In this document: piece by piece, positions 16,040 through 24,900 of the stretch | How the letters are laid out: each line of letters starts with the position of its first letter | How positions within the stretch are numbered: the first letter of the stretch is position 1 | Assembly: GCA_018267545.1 (NCBI GenBank) | Contig: JAFDYG010000477.1 | Span: forward strand, 1-64,000 | DNA: 64,000 nt | Direction of reading: 5' to 3' | DNA from: Bacteroidota bacterium | Lineage (GTDB): Bacteria; Bacteroidota; Bacteroidia; Chitinophagales; Chitinophagaceae | Made by a program: the position numbers and the translations under genes | Notes under the pieces: model-generated | Told to the model about the DNA's origin: nothing | Database searches by the model: none | What the model saw: the letters and a program-made list of their open reading frames with translations, nothing else

Positions 16040-16834
16040 ATGGACTTACAACTCAACGACAAAACCGCCTTTATCAGCGGCTCCACCGCCGGCATCGGCT
16101 ACGCAATCGCAAAAGGCCTCGCCAAAGAAGGCGCCAAAATAATCCTCAACGGACGCGCACAGCAAAACGTCGACGAAGCCGTCAGGCAGCTTAAAGCCGA
16201 AGTGCCCGGCGCCAACGTCACCGGCATCCCCGCCGACTTCGCCAAAGAAGCCGAAGTCGCCGCCCTTCTCAAACAACTGCCCGAAATCGACATCCTCATT
16301 AATAACGTCGGCATCTTCGAACCCAAACCCTTTACCGAAATCCCCGACGAAGACTGGTTTAATATCTTCAACGTAAACGTCATGAGCGGCGTCCGCCTCT
16401 CCCGTCACGTCTTCCCCTCCCTGCTCCGCAAAGGCTGGGGCCGTATTATTTTTATCTCCAGCGAATCCGCCGTCTTCATACCCAGCGAAATGATCCATTA
16501 TGGCATGACAAAAACCGCCCAGATCGCCATCAGCCGCGGCATGGCCGAGCTGACAAAAGGTACCGGCGTCACCGTCAATACCGTCCTCCCCGGACCCACC
16601 AAGTCCAGAGGCGTAGTCGACTTCGTCGCCGACCTGGCCCGCCAGGAAAACAAAAGCATCGAAGAAATAGAACAGCTCTTCTTCAAAGAATTCCGGCCGA
16701 CCTCCCTCATCGAACGCTTTGCCTCGATCGACGAAATCGCCAACATGGTCACCTATATCTCGAGCCCCCTTTCCTCTGCCACCAACGGAGCCACCCTCCG
16801 CGCAGAAGGCGGCCTGATCAAAAGCGCATTCTAA
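16040..16834 (+). CDS. SDR family NAD(P)-dependent oxidoreductase
   Basis: A 264-residue classical short-chain dehydrogenase. The nucleotide-binding turn is GSTAGIG (about residues 14-20), NNVG follows the fourth strand, and the catalytic triad is visible as the Ser in FISSESA, Tyr154 and Lys158 (HYGMTK). The tail ATLRAEGGLIKSAF is typical of 3-oxoacyl-ACP-reductase-like SDRs. The substrate is unknown; an alcohol/ketone of a small metabolite is expected. It is in an operon with the SnoaL-like gene (gap of four bases). Its 3' end overlaps the convergent PepSY gene by four bases. Confidence 0.9.
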   Translation: MDLQLNDKTAFISGSTAGIGYAIAKGLAKEGAKIILNGRAQQNVDEAVRQLKAEVPGANVTGIPADFAKEAEVAALLKQLPEIDILINNVGIFEPKPFTEIPDEDWFNIFNVNVMSGVRLSRHVFPSLLRKGWGRIIFISSESAVFIPSEMIHYGMTKTAQIAISRGMAELTKGTGVTVNTVLPGPTKSRGVVDFVADLARQENKSIEEIEQLFFKEFRPTSLIERFASIDEIANMVTYISSPLSSATNGATLRAEGGLIKSAF

Positions 16835-18009
16835 CGCAAGCTATAGGCAGGCACTTTTACCACTTGCTTCGTAGCCGGCTTTGTCTTTTTTCTTTTTCCC
16901 CACCAGATGACAAAGCCGGTTACAGGTAAGCTGGCGGCAATAAGGGATACCAAAAAGGCGATGGTCTTCCCCGCTATGCCCAGGATAGAACCGGTATGAA
17001 GGTCGATGTTCATATTCCTCAGCTGCTCCCCGCTGGGCTTGTTTTTAAACTCTCTTGCCCTGGTCAGTAGCTTATTGGAGAAGCGATCGAAATAAAGAAC
17101 CGAAAATTTATACCTGAACCTTCCTTCACCCGGCACCACTACTGTGATGGTGTTGAATTTCTTCTCGGGCATGTTGATCATGTATTTACGCGAATGTGGA
17201 TACAGCTGCTGCGTTTGATAAAATACCGAAGCAAGCGCAGCGGGTGAAAAGGCTTGCGTAGTATCGGACAACGGAGGCTTCTCGAACACAACAGCCCGGC
17301 CGCCATTGGCCACTTTCATGACCGATCTTTCCCACCACTTGAAGCTCCAGATAAGACCGGTTAGAGCGATCAGCACCAAAACGGTACAGGCATAAAACCC
17401 CAGGATATTGTGGAGGTCGTAATTCTTTCGTTTGAAACGCGTGGCCTTCTTCCAACGAAATGCGAACCGCTGCTTTGCTGCTGACTTGTTCTTCGGCCAC
17501 CATAATATCATTCCGCTGATAAGCAGCACGACAAAGATTACGGTGCTCCATCCTATAATATAGCTGCCCACAGTCCCCATCATCAAGCTGGTATGGATGG
17601 CAAGCACTACCGAAAAGAACTCCCATTTTACGTCCTCTACTTTTATGACTGCCGCGGTGTATGGATTGACAAATGCTACCTTGGCATGTACGACCCTGCG
17701 CCAATAAAGAGAAGCCTCGTTATTGTATTTGTAGCTGTAAAACAGAATGGATCTGCCAGGAATGCTATCGTACTCGATACGCGATACAGGGTATTGGACG
17801 CCCAATGCCCCTTGCGCAGCATTCAATAATGTATCCGGATGAGCAAGAGGCTGCTGCTGCACCGGTACCTCCAGGCTTGCCCGGAAAAAGAAAGACCGCA
17901 ATTCGCTTTCGTAGGCATAAAGAGCGCCGGTAAGCCCGATAATAAAAACCACCAGCCCGGAGATAAACCCGAGCCAGCGGTGTATAAAAAGTATTTTTTT
18001 CTTTAGCAT
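16831..18009 (-). CDS. PepSY-associated transmembrane protein (iron-uptake reductase type)
   Basis: A 392-residue inner-membrane protein of the PepSY_TM family. The first membrane helix with its marker HRWLGFISGLVVFIIGLTG lies at about 10-30, followed by a large periplasmic region, a pair of helices near 140-160 (IIGWSTVIFVVLLISGMILW, then KNYDLHNILGFYACTV with conserved His) and a final helix near 355-375 (FLVSLIAASLPVTGFVIWW). Relatives are found beside siderophore receptors and are thought to help release iron, possibly as ferric reductases. It starts three bases after the stop of the siderophore receptor, so the two form an operon. Base composition differs from the surrounding C-rich DNA. 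Confidence 0.87.
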   Translation of the reverse strand: MLKKKILFIHRWLGFISGLVVFIIGLTGALYAYESELRSFFFRASLEVPVQQQPLAHPDTLLNAAQGALGVQYPVSRIEYDSIPGRSILFYSYKYNNEASLYWRRVVHAKVAFVNPYTAAVIKVEDVKWEFFSVVLAIHTSLMMGTVGSYIIGWSTVIFVVLLISGMILWWPKNKSAAKQRFAFRWKKATRFKRKNYDLHNILGFYACTVLVLIALTGLIWSFKWWERSVMKVANGGRAVVFEKPPLSDTTQAFSPAALASVFYQTQQLYPHSRKYMINMPEKKFNTITVVVPGEGRFRYKFSVLYFDRFSNKLLTRAREFKNKPSGEQLRNMNIDLHTGSILGIAGKTIAFLVSLIAASLPVTGFVIWWGKRKKTKPATKQVVKVPAYSLR

Positions 18010-18012
18010 AAC

Positions 18013-20376
18013 TTAGAACCTGGCGGTGAAGCTGACTGTATACCTTCTTTGTGCATTGGGAGCGAGCGTAAACTGACTCCAATATTTGGTGTCGCCGATA
18101 TTATCGACCTTACCCGCAATCCTGAATTTTGCTACATCATAAAAAATGGAACCATCCACCGTGGTAAAGGAAGGAATGGTAAATCGAAACGTGGTCGTAT
18201 TCGAAAAGTATTGCTCCCCCGAATAATTGACACCCGCAGCGAGTCCAAGACCCTTCAATACGCCAGTCACCATCCGATAGCTCGCCCAGCCATTGACCGT
18301 CGTATACGCTCCCGAGCCCGCCGGACGCTTGCCTTCTACATTTGCATTTGCCTGGGTCAGCTTGCTGTCATTATAGGAATATCCTGTCAGGATGTTTAAA
18401 CCGTTCACGGGGTTGGCAATCACTTCCACTTCGACGCCACTGCTTTTTTGCGTACCATCCTGCACGCTGAAACCGGTATGTTGTACGTCTGCTCTTGTAG
18501 CATTGGTGACGGAAATATTATAATAGCTGGCCGTACCTACCAGCCGGCCATTGAACAATTCCGCTTTTACACCTGCCTCCGCCTGGTTGGCATATTGCGG
18601 CTTAAAGGTCTTGCCGTTATAGTCTACACCGGAAACGCCCTGGAACCCGTTCATATAATTGGCAAAGAAAGACACCTGGTCGTTCAGCATTTTGTATACG
18701 ACACCGAGCTTGGGCGATAAAGCCTGCTGCGAAAGCTGCCCGGCCGTCAGCCCCGTTGCATAGGTATAGCTGCCGTCGCTTTTAAAACGATCATATCTCA
18801 GGCTGGCCATGATCAGCAGGTTGTTGGTAAGATTCAAAACGTCCGAAATATAACCGGCTATACTGGATGAACCCGAACGGGAACCGACATTGGGAGAAGA
18901 AGGCAAACGATTGTTGATGCCGTCGATATTGATGGCATTCAGCTTTGTGCCGGGGTTGATATAATTGATGGTATCGAAGATGAAATCTTTTGTATCGGGA
19001 AAATCGTATTTGCCGAATTGTACGTCGATGCCCGCCAGCAGCCTGTTACGGAGATTACCTATCTTAAAGTCGCCCGTAATATTTTGCTGTATCTGCGTGC
19101 TGACCTGCGAAGTAAACTGCGAACGAACGTTTCTTCCCATCGTCGAGTCGGTGTACAGTGCAAAGGTCAGGGCCGGATAATAAAATTCACAGGTGGTATA
19201 GGCCAGCACCGTTTGCGATTTCCAATTATCGGAAATCTTATAGTCTACTTCACCGAAGAAATTATAGGAGTCCGTAGTGGCCAGGATGGAATTATTGGTA
19301 TAGGATTTATCATAGTCCAGCTTAAGCTGATCGGCGCTGGTCGCGGTTACCTTATTGCCGCCAGGAAAGCTGATGCCATAGGCATTGGTGCCTTTTCTTT
19401 TGTAAAACTCCCCATCGATATAAACCGTGATTCGATCATTGGGCTTGAAAGTAAACGAAGGAGCCACGGTGAAAGTCTTGGCATAACCAAAATCCTGGAA
19501 GCTGCGTTCAGTATTGGCCGCAGCATTCACCCGCATCAGGCTGGTATGGTCATCGTTCAGCGGCGTATTCAGATCTAGCGTAACACGGTTCAATCCAAAG
19601 CTGCCGGTACTATAGGCTACTTCCCCGCGAAAATTTTCCATTGCCCGCTTGGTGACCCGGTTGAAAACACCGCCAAAGGAAGCGAGAGAAGCGCCGAACA
19701 GCGTGCCCGCCGGCCCTTTGATGGCTTCCATTCTTTCTATATTGACCGGGTCGATTTCGGATACGGAAGAAGACACCAATCCATTCCTCACCGCATTGGA
19801 AGTATTGAACCCGCGCAGAGTCGTATAGAAACGGCCATTGGCGCTATGGTTCGCGCCATTCGAAGATACACCGGTGAAGTTTTTGAAACCGTTTTTGAAA
19901 TTGGTCGCGACCTGCTCTTCCAAAAGATCCGATGTAACTACATTATAAACCTGCGGGTTTTCCATATTGCTCAATGGCATCCTGGCGATATAGTTGCTTT
20001 CTTTGCGGCCAAATTTATTCCGCCCCCCTGTCACCACTACTTCCTGCAACTGCTGCTTCGAAAGCGTAAGCTCGATCGCAAGCACGGCCGTCTTGCCCAG
20101 CTCGACCGTAACATTATATGTCTTGGTCTCATGCCCCGTTAAGGATATCTGCAGCTGGTGTTCGCCCGCAGTAACTTTCTCTAAAGTAAAACGTCCATTT
20201 TCATCCGTAATGGTGCCGCGCTTTGTCCCCAATAGTTTTACCGTAACATCCGCCGCCGGCTGTCCGTCTGAAGTCGAGATCTTACCGGCAATAGAACCCG
20301 TGCCGTCATCATTTTTTGCGTATACACATGCTACTAAAAGTGAAAAGAAAAGAAAGAAGAAGAGCCTCTTGATCAT
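18013..20376 (-). CDS. TonB-dependent siderophore receptor
   Basis: A 787-residue outer-membrane receptor. After the signal peptide comes a CarboxypepD_reg-like domain at about 25-105 (GSIAGKISTSDGQPAADVTV), then a plug domain with GFNTSNAVRNGLV, the siderophore-receptor signature IERMEAIKGPAGTLFGA and GGVFNRVTKR, and a TonB-dependent barrel ending in FTARF. It would import a ferric siderophore using TonB energy. The PepSY_TM gene follows after three bases, which supports the iron role. A short palindrome (20409-20424) lies 33 bases upstream of the start. The + strand here lacks the strong C-over-G bias of the rest of the window. Confidence 0.9.
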   Translation of the reverse strand: MIKRLFFFLFFSLLVACVYAKNDDGTGSIAGKISTSDGQPAADVTVKLLGTKRGTITDENGRFTLEKVTAGEHQLQISLTGHETKTYNVTVELGKTAVLAIELTLSKQQLQEVVVTGGRNKFGRKESNYIARMPLSNMENPQVYNVVTSDLLEEQVATNFKNGFKNFTGVSSNGANHSANGRFYTTLRGFNTSNAVRNGLVSSSVSEIDPVNIERMEAIKGPAGTLFGASLASFGGVFNRVTKRAMENFRGEVAYSTGSFGLNRVTLDLNTPLNDDHTSLMRVNAAANTERSFQDFGYAKTFTVAPSFTFKPNDRITVYIDGEFYKRKGTNAYGISFPGGNKVTATSADQLKLDYDKSYTNNSILATTDSYNFFGEVDYKISDNWKSQTVLAYTTCEFYYPALTFALYTDSTMGRNVRSQFTSQVSTQIQQNITGDFKIGNLRNRLLAGIDVQFGKYDFPDTKDFIFDTINYINPGTKLNAINIDGINNRLPSSPNVGSRSGSSSIAGYISDVLNLTNNLLIMASLRYDRFKSDGSYTYATGLTAGQLSQQALSPKLGVVYKMLNDQVSFFANYMNGFQGVSGVDYNGKTFKPQYANQAEAGVKAELFNGRLVGTASYYNISVTNATRADVQHTGFSVQDGTQKSSGVEVEVIANPVNGLNILTGYSYNDSKLTQANANVEGKRPAGSGAYTTVNGWASYRMVTGVLKGLGLAAGVNYSGEQYFSNTTTFRFTIPSFTTVDGSIFYDVAKFRIAGKVDNIGDTKYWSQFTLAPNAQRRYTVSFTARF

Positions 20377-20408
20377 AAGTTAGTCAGTTTGCTGGCAAAA
20401 GTATCAGC

Positions 20409-20424
20409 GATGCACACTTGCATC
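20409..20424. promoter_or_regulatory. Palindrome upstream of the siderophore receptor
   Basis: GATGCA-CACT-TGCATC is a perfect 6-bp inverted repeat located 33 bases upstream of the siderophore receptor start. It does not look like a Fur box. It shares the half-site ATGCA/TGCAT with the LacI-like palindrome 80 bases away. Confidence 0.4.
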
Positions 20425-20499
20425 CTTACGATTTCAGAAACTGCGTTTACCAATTACGTAAAAGATCAAAACGACCGGGCGAAGAATATTTTTCATCAT

Positions 20500-20519
20500 T
20501 TATGCAACCGATTGCATAA
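20500..20519. promoter_or_regulatory. LacI-type operator upstream of GH43 gene
   Basis: TTATGCAACCGATTGCATAA has perfect 8-bp arms around a CG-centred core, the form recognised by LacI/PurR-type repressors. It ends 35 bases before the ATG of the GH43 gene, overlapping where its promoter should be. No LacI-family gene is present in the window, so the regulator would be encoded elsewhere. Confidence 0.55.
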
Positions 20520-20554
20520 TCTTTCTTAAATTGCCTCTACCAAATACGCTTGCA

Positions 20555-21913
20555 ATGAAAAGTCTCCAACTTGCCATCTCCCGAGCCACTGCCTTCGTCG
20601 CTTTCACGATAACCATCGCAGTTAGCGCCTCCGCCCAAAACCCCTTCATCCTCGACCAATTTACCGCCGACCCATCCGCCCGCGTCTTCAACAACCGCGT
20701 CTACGTCTACCCCTCCCACGACATCCCCTGCACCGAAAGCCGCGGCCGCATCGGCTGGTTCTGCATGGAAGACTACCACGTCTTCTCCTCAGCAGACCTC
20801 ATCCACTGGACCGACCACGGCGTCATCGTCAGCCAGGATAAGGTGCCCTGGGTCAACCCCAACGGCTACAGCATGTGGGCGCCCGACTGCGTCTTCAAAA
20901 ACGGAAAGTATTACTTCTACTTCCCCACCAGACCCAAAGACACCACCAATATAAAAGGATTCACCATCGGCGTCGCCATCGCCGACCACCCCGAAGGCCC
21001 CTTCACCCCACTGCCCACACCGATCGAAAAAGTAAACGGCATCGACCCCAATGTCTTCATCGACAAAGATGGCTCGGCTTATCTATATTGGGCCCAGGGC
21101 AATCTCTACGTCGCAAAGCTAAAGGACAACATGACCGAGCTGGCGACCGAACCCACCATCGTCCAGGACCTCCCGACCAAGGGACTAAAAGAAGGACCCT
21201 ACCTGTTCGAACGCAACGGAATCTATTATTTCACCTATCCCCACGTCCAGAACAAAACCGAACGTCTCGAATACGCCACGGCCTCCACTCCCCTCGGCCC
21301 TTTCAAATTCGCCGGTGTCATCATGGACGAATCCCCAACCGGCTGCTGGACCAACCACCAGTCGATGATCGAGTTCAACCACCAATGGTACCTCTTCTAT
21401 CACCACAACGACCTGTCCCCCACCTTCGATAAAAACCGCTCCATCCGCGTCGACAGCCTCTTCTTCAATCCCGACGGCACCATCCAAAAAGTCACACCCA
21501 CCCTCAGAGGCGTAGGCCTGACAGACGCCGACACCCACATCCAGCTGGACCGCTATACCAAAATCAGCGACGCCGGCGCAGCAATATCCTTCCTCGATAC
21601 CCTCGACAAGTCAAAGGGCTGGCAGCTAAAACTCACCACCCCACAAGCCTGGGTCCAATACAACAGCGTCGATTTCAAAACAAAACAATGGAAAACAGTA
21701 AGCGCCATGGCCCTCTCCCCAACCGGCGCCACCCTCGAAATCCACCTCAATGATGTAAACGGCCCCCTTGTCTCTCAAATCAACATCCCCAAATCAACCA
21801 CCTGGACCCTCTATTCTTCCAAGCTCTCCCTCTCACCAAAGAACACCAATCATCTCGTCATCACAATAAAAAATGCTGGCGAAGCCAGCATCGACTACAT
21901 AACCTTTAATTAA
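20555..21913 (+). CDS. GH43 family glycosidase with C-terminal CBM6-like domain
   Basis: A 452-residue secreted enzyme. The signal peptide ends VSASAQ. The five-bladed GH43 propeller spans about 28-310 with the three acidic residues in place: general base Asp39 (TADPSARVF), Asp164 (GIDPNVF) and general acid Glu213 (KEGPYLF). The remaining ~130 residues (for example GWQLKLTTPQAWVQYNSVDF and the final EASIDYITFN) form a beta-sandwich like CBM6. GH43 enzymes act on arabinofuranosyl or xylosyl bonds, which fits the arabinoxylan locus that follows. I chose ATG 20555; an in-frame TTG at 20531 is less likely. A LacI-like palindrome precedes it and a hairpin follows it, so it is a separate unit. Confidence 0.87.
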   Translation: MKSLQLAISRATAFVAFTITIAVSASAQNPFILDQFTADPSARVFNNRVYVYPSHDIPCTESRGRIGWFCMEDYHVFSSADLIHWTDHGVIVSQDKVPWVNPNGYSMWAPDCVFKNGKYYFYFPTRPKDTTNIKGFTIGVAIADHPEGPFTPLPTPIEKVNGIDPNVFIDKDGSAYLYWAQGNLYVAKLKDNMTELATEPTIVQDLPTKGLKEGPYLFERNGIYYFTYPHVQNKTERLEYATASTPLGPFKFAGVIMDESPTGCWTNHQSMIEFNHQWYLFYHHNDLSPTFDKNRSIRVDSLFFNPDGTIQKVTPTLRGVGLTDADTHIQLDRYTKISDAGAAISFLDTLDKSKGWQLKLTTPQAWVQYNSVDFKTKQWKTVSAMALSPTGATLEIHLNDVNGPLVSQINIPKSTTWTLYSSKLSLSPKNTNHLVITIKNAGEASIDYITFN

Positions 21914-21919
21914 ATAACC

Positions 21920-21943
21920 CAAGGCCGCCGTCAGGCGGCCTCA
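21920..21943. terminator. Hairpin between convergent GH43 and HTCS genes
   Basis: AGGCCGCC (21922-21929), loop GTCA, GGCGGCCT (21934-21941) form an 8-bp GC-rich stem nine bases after the GH43 stop. The right arm touches the stop of the convergent regulator gene. No real T-tract follows, so efficiency is uncertain. Confidence 0.6.
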
Positions 21944-24900
21944 TTCCCTCTTCCTCTTAGAGCTCGCATACTCCGAAGGCAACATATTGAACTTCGCCCG
22001 AAACGACTTCGCAAAATAATTCGGCGTAGCAAACCCCGTCTCATACGCCACCTGCGCCACATTCAAATTACTCTTCTCCAGCAGCACCGCCGCCTTCTCC
22101 AATTTCACCGATCTTATATACTCGATCGGCGTCTGCCCCGTCAGATCCAGCATCTTCCCATAAAAAGAGCTCCGGCTCATCCCAATATGCTTGCTCAACA
22201 AATCCACCGACAGCTGCGGGTCGACCAGATGCTCCTCGATATACAACCGCACCTCCTTAATCAACGCCGCATCCGGCGAAATAATCTCCTTCTCCGGAAC
22301 CTGCACCTGTATCTGCCTCGAATACGCCGTCTTCAACGAATGATTCAACAACAACAAATTCCGAATCTTCGAATTCAATATCTCGAAATTGAACGGCTTC
22401 GTCACATAATCGCTCGCCCCCGTCGCCAACCCCTTCAGCTGCTGCTCCTCACCCGTCAGCGCCGTCAACAAAATAACCGGGATATGATTCGTCCGCTTAT
22501 CCGACTTGATCTTATTGCTCAACCGAATCCCATCCATCACCGGCATATTGATATCACTCACCACCACCAACGGATGATACGCCAGCGCCTTCTGCCAACC
22601 CTCCTTCCCATTCGACGACTCGATCACCTTATAATATCGCTGCAAATTATCCTTCAAATAACACCGGAAATCATCGTCATCCTCCACCAGCAAAATCACC
22701 GGCTTCTCTTTTTCCTCCGATGGAGCCTGCAACATTTCTTCTTCCTCTTCAACCTCTACCTGCAAAGACTCCTCCATCACCGGTGCCACCACCACCGCCG
22801 GCGCCGACACCACCGGCGCTTCCACCACCTCAAACGGCAGCCTTACCTTAAACACCGTCCCAACCCCCAAACTACTCTCCACCTCGATACTACCTCCCTG
22901 CATCTTTACAAATTCATTCGCAATCGACAACCCAATCCCACTTCCCTGATTGAGCAGGGTAGGGGAGTTGATCTGATAAAACCGCTCGAAAATCTTATCC
23001 TTCTTCTCCGCCGAAATCCCAATCCCCGTATCCGAAACACTAATCAACAGCCAAGCCACCCCTCCATCCCCCTGCGCCAGCCTCTCTACATCCAACCTCA
23101 CACTCCCCCCAGCCCTGGTAAACTTAAACGCATTCGAAAGCAAATTGAACAAAATCCTCTCCAGCTTATCCTGGTCAAACCTCACCCACAGCTCCCTTTC
23201 CTTACTACAAAAAGTATATCCCACCCCCTTCCTCTCCGATAAATCCCTAAACGAATCGAACGCCTCCTTCATAAATCCCACTACCTCTCCCTCCGTCGCA
23301 TGAAGCGAAAGCTCATTCTCCTCCATCTTCCTAAAATCCAACAGCTGATTCACCAAATTCAACAACCTCCTCGCATTCCTCCGAATCATCTGCAGCTGCC
23401 CAAGCTCCCCTTCACGACCCAACTCCCCCGCCGTCGAGCCAAACCCCGAAGCGCCCGAAGAACCCCCAGCACCAGCACCCGCCGCCGCCCCATGCGCCAG
23501 CAAATTATCCACCGGCCCCATAATCAACGAAATCGGCGTCCTAAACTCATGACTCAAATTCGTCAGGAATCGAATCTTCATCTGATCCAGCTCCCTCGCC
23601 ACCTCCGCCTCCTTCCTCTCCTGCTCGATCAGCTGCTGCACCCTCCTTTTCTCCTCCTCCACAGCAAACCGCCTCTGCAGCTTCTGCACCGTCTTATGCC
23701 GGTAAAACCAAAAGACTCCCACCACCAGCACGACATAAAGCAAATAAGCATAAATCGTCCTCCAAAACGGCGGCTTGATATGCACCTCGATCGAAGCCCC
23801 CTTCGTATTCCAAACGCCATCACTATTCCGCACCTTCACCCGAAACACATAATCCCCCGGGTCCAGATTCGTATACGAAGCCGTCTTCGAAGCCCCCACA
23901 TAGTTCCAATCCCGATCGAACCCCTCTAATTTATACGCATAAGTATTCTGCTGCGCCGAAGTATAGTCCAACGCGGCAAAACCCAACGTGAAGCTCTGCC
24001 TGTACCCCAAATAGATCCCCCCCGCAGTCGATATCTGCTCCCGTATCGGCCCATCCGCCGCCGGCACTACCGTCTGATTCGCCACCCGCAGCTCCGTCAA
24101 CACCACCGCCGGCACATTCGTATTATGCTTCAGCAGGCGAGGGTCGAAAAAATTAAACCCGTCCACTCCCCCGAAATAAATCTCCCCGTCCCTTAACCGA
24201 ATACCCGATCCCAGGACAAAATTATTTTTCTGTACCCCATTATGATGCGTATAGTTCGTAAACCGCACCCCCTTCGGATCGAAACTGCTTATCCCCGCAT
24301 TCGTACTCACCCACAACAACCCGCTCGAATCCTCCAGGATCTTATAGACCACCCCATTCGCCAACCCATCCTTCTCCGAGAAAGTAAGGAAACTGCCCTG
24401 CCTCGGATCGAAAAGACTAATCCCCCCGCCGCCAGTCCCCAGCCAGATCTTCCCCCTGCTATCCCGCAAAAGAGAAATAATCGTATTGGTCGGGATATTG
24501 CTATTGGCCTTCGTGAAGATCTTATAGCTGCCCGTCTTCGGATTCAAAACGGTCAACCCTCCTCCATGCGACGCAATACACATATTCCCGCTCGTATCCT
24601 CCTCGATCGCCCGGATATAATTGTTCATCGGTATCCGCACAGTATACGGCCCATCCGGCGCATCCGCCATCACCCTAAACTTCCCGCTCCCCGGATCATA
24701 AACACATATCCCGCTTCCATTGGTCCCAATCCAAACTTTTCCCTCTCTATCCTCCTTGATGCAAAAGATGTCATTATTGTTGATCGAATCCGGCCCCGCC
24801 CCCCGGACCCAATGCCTGCACGCACCCGAAGGCTCCAATCGATACATCCCCCGCGCATAGGTCCCAATCCAAACACCTCCCAATCGATCCCTCTCCATAG

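Noticed and set aside
20377..20554. Fur box upstream of the siderophore receptor
   Set aside because: I looked for a GATAATGATAATCATTATC-like sequence on both strands and found none; only the TGCAT-type palindromes are present.
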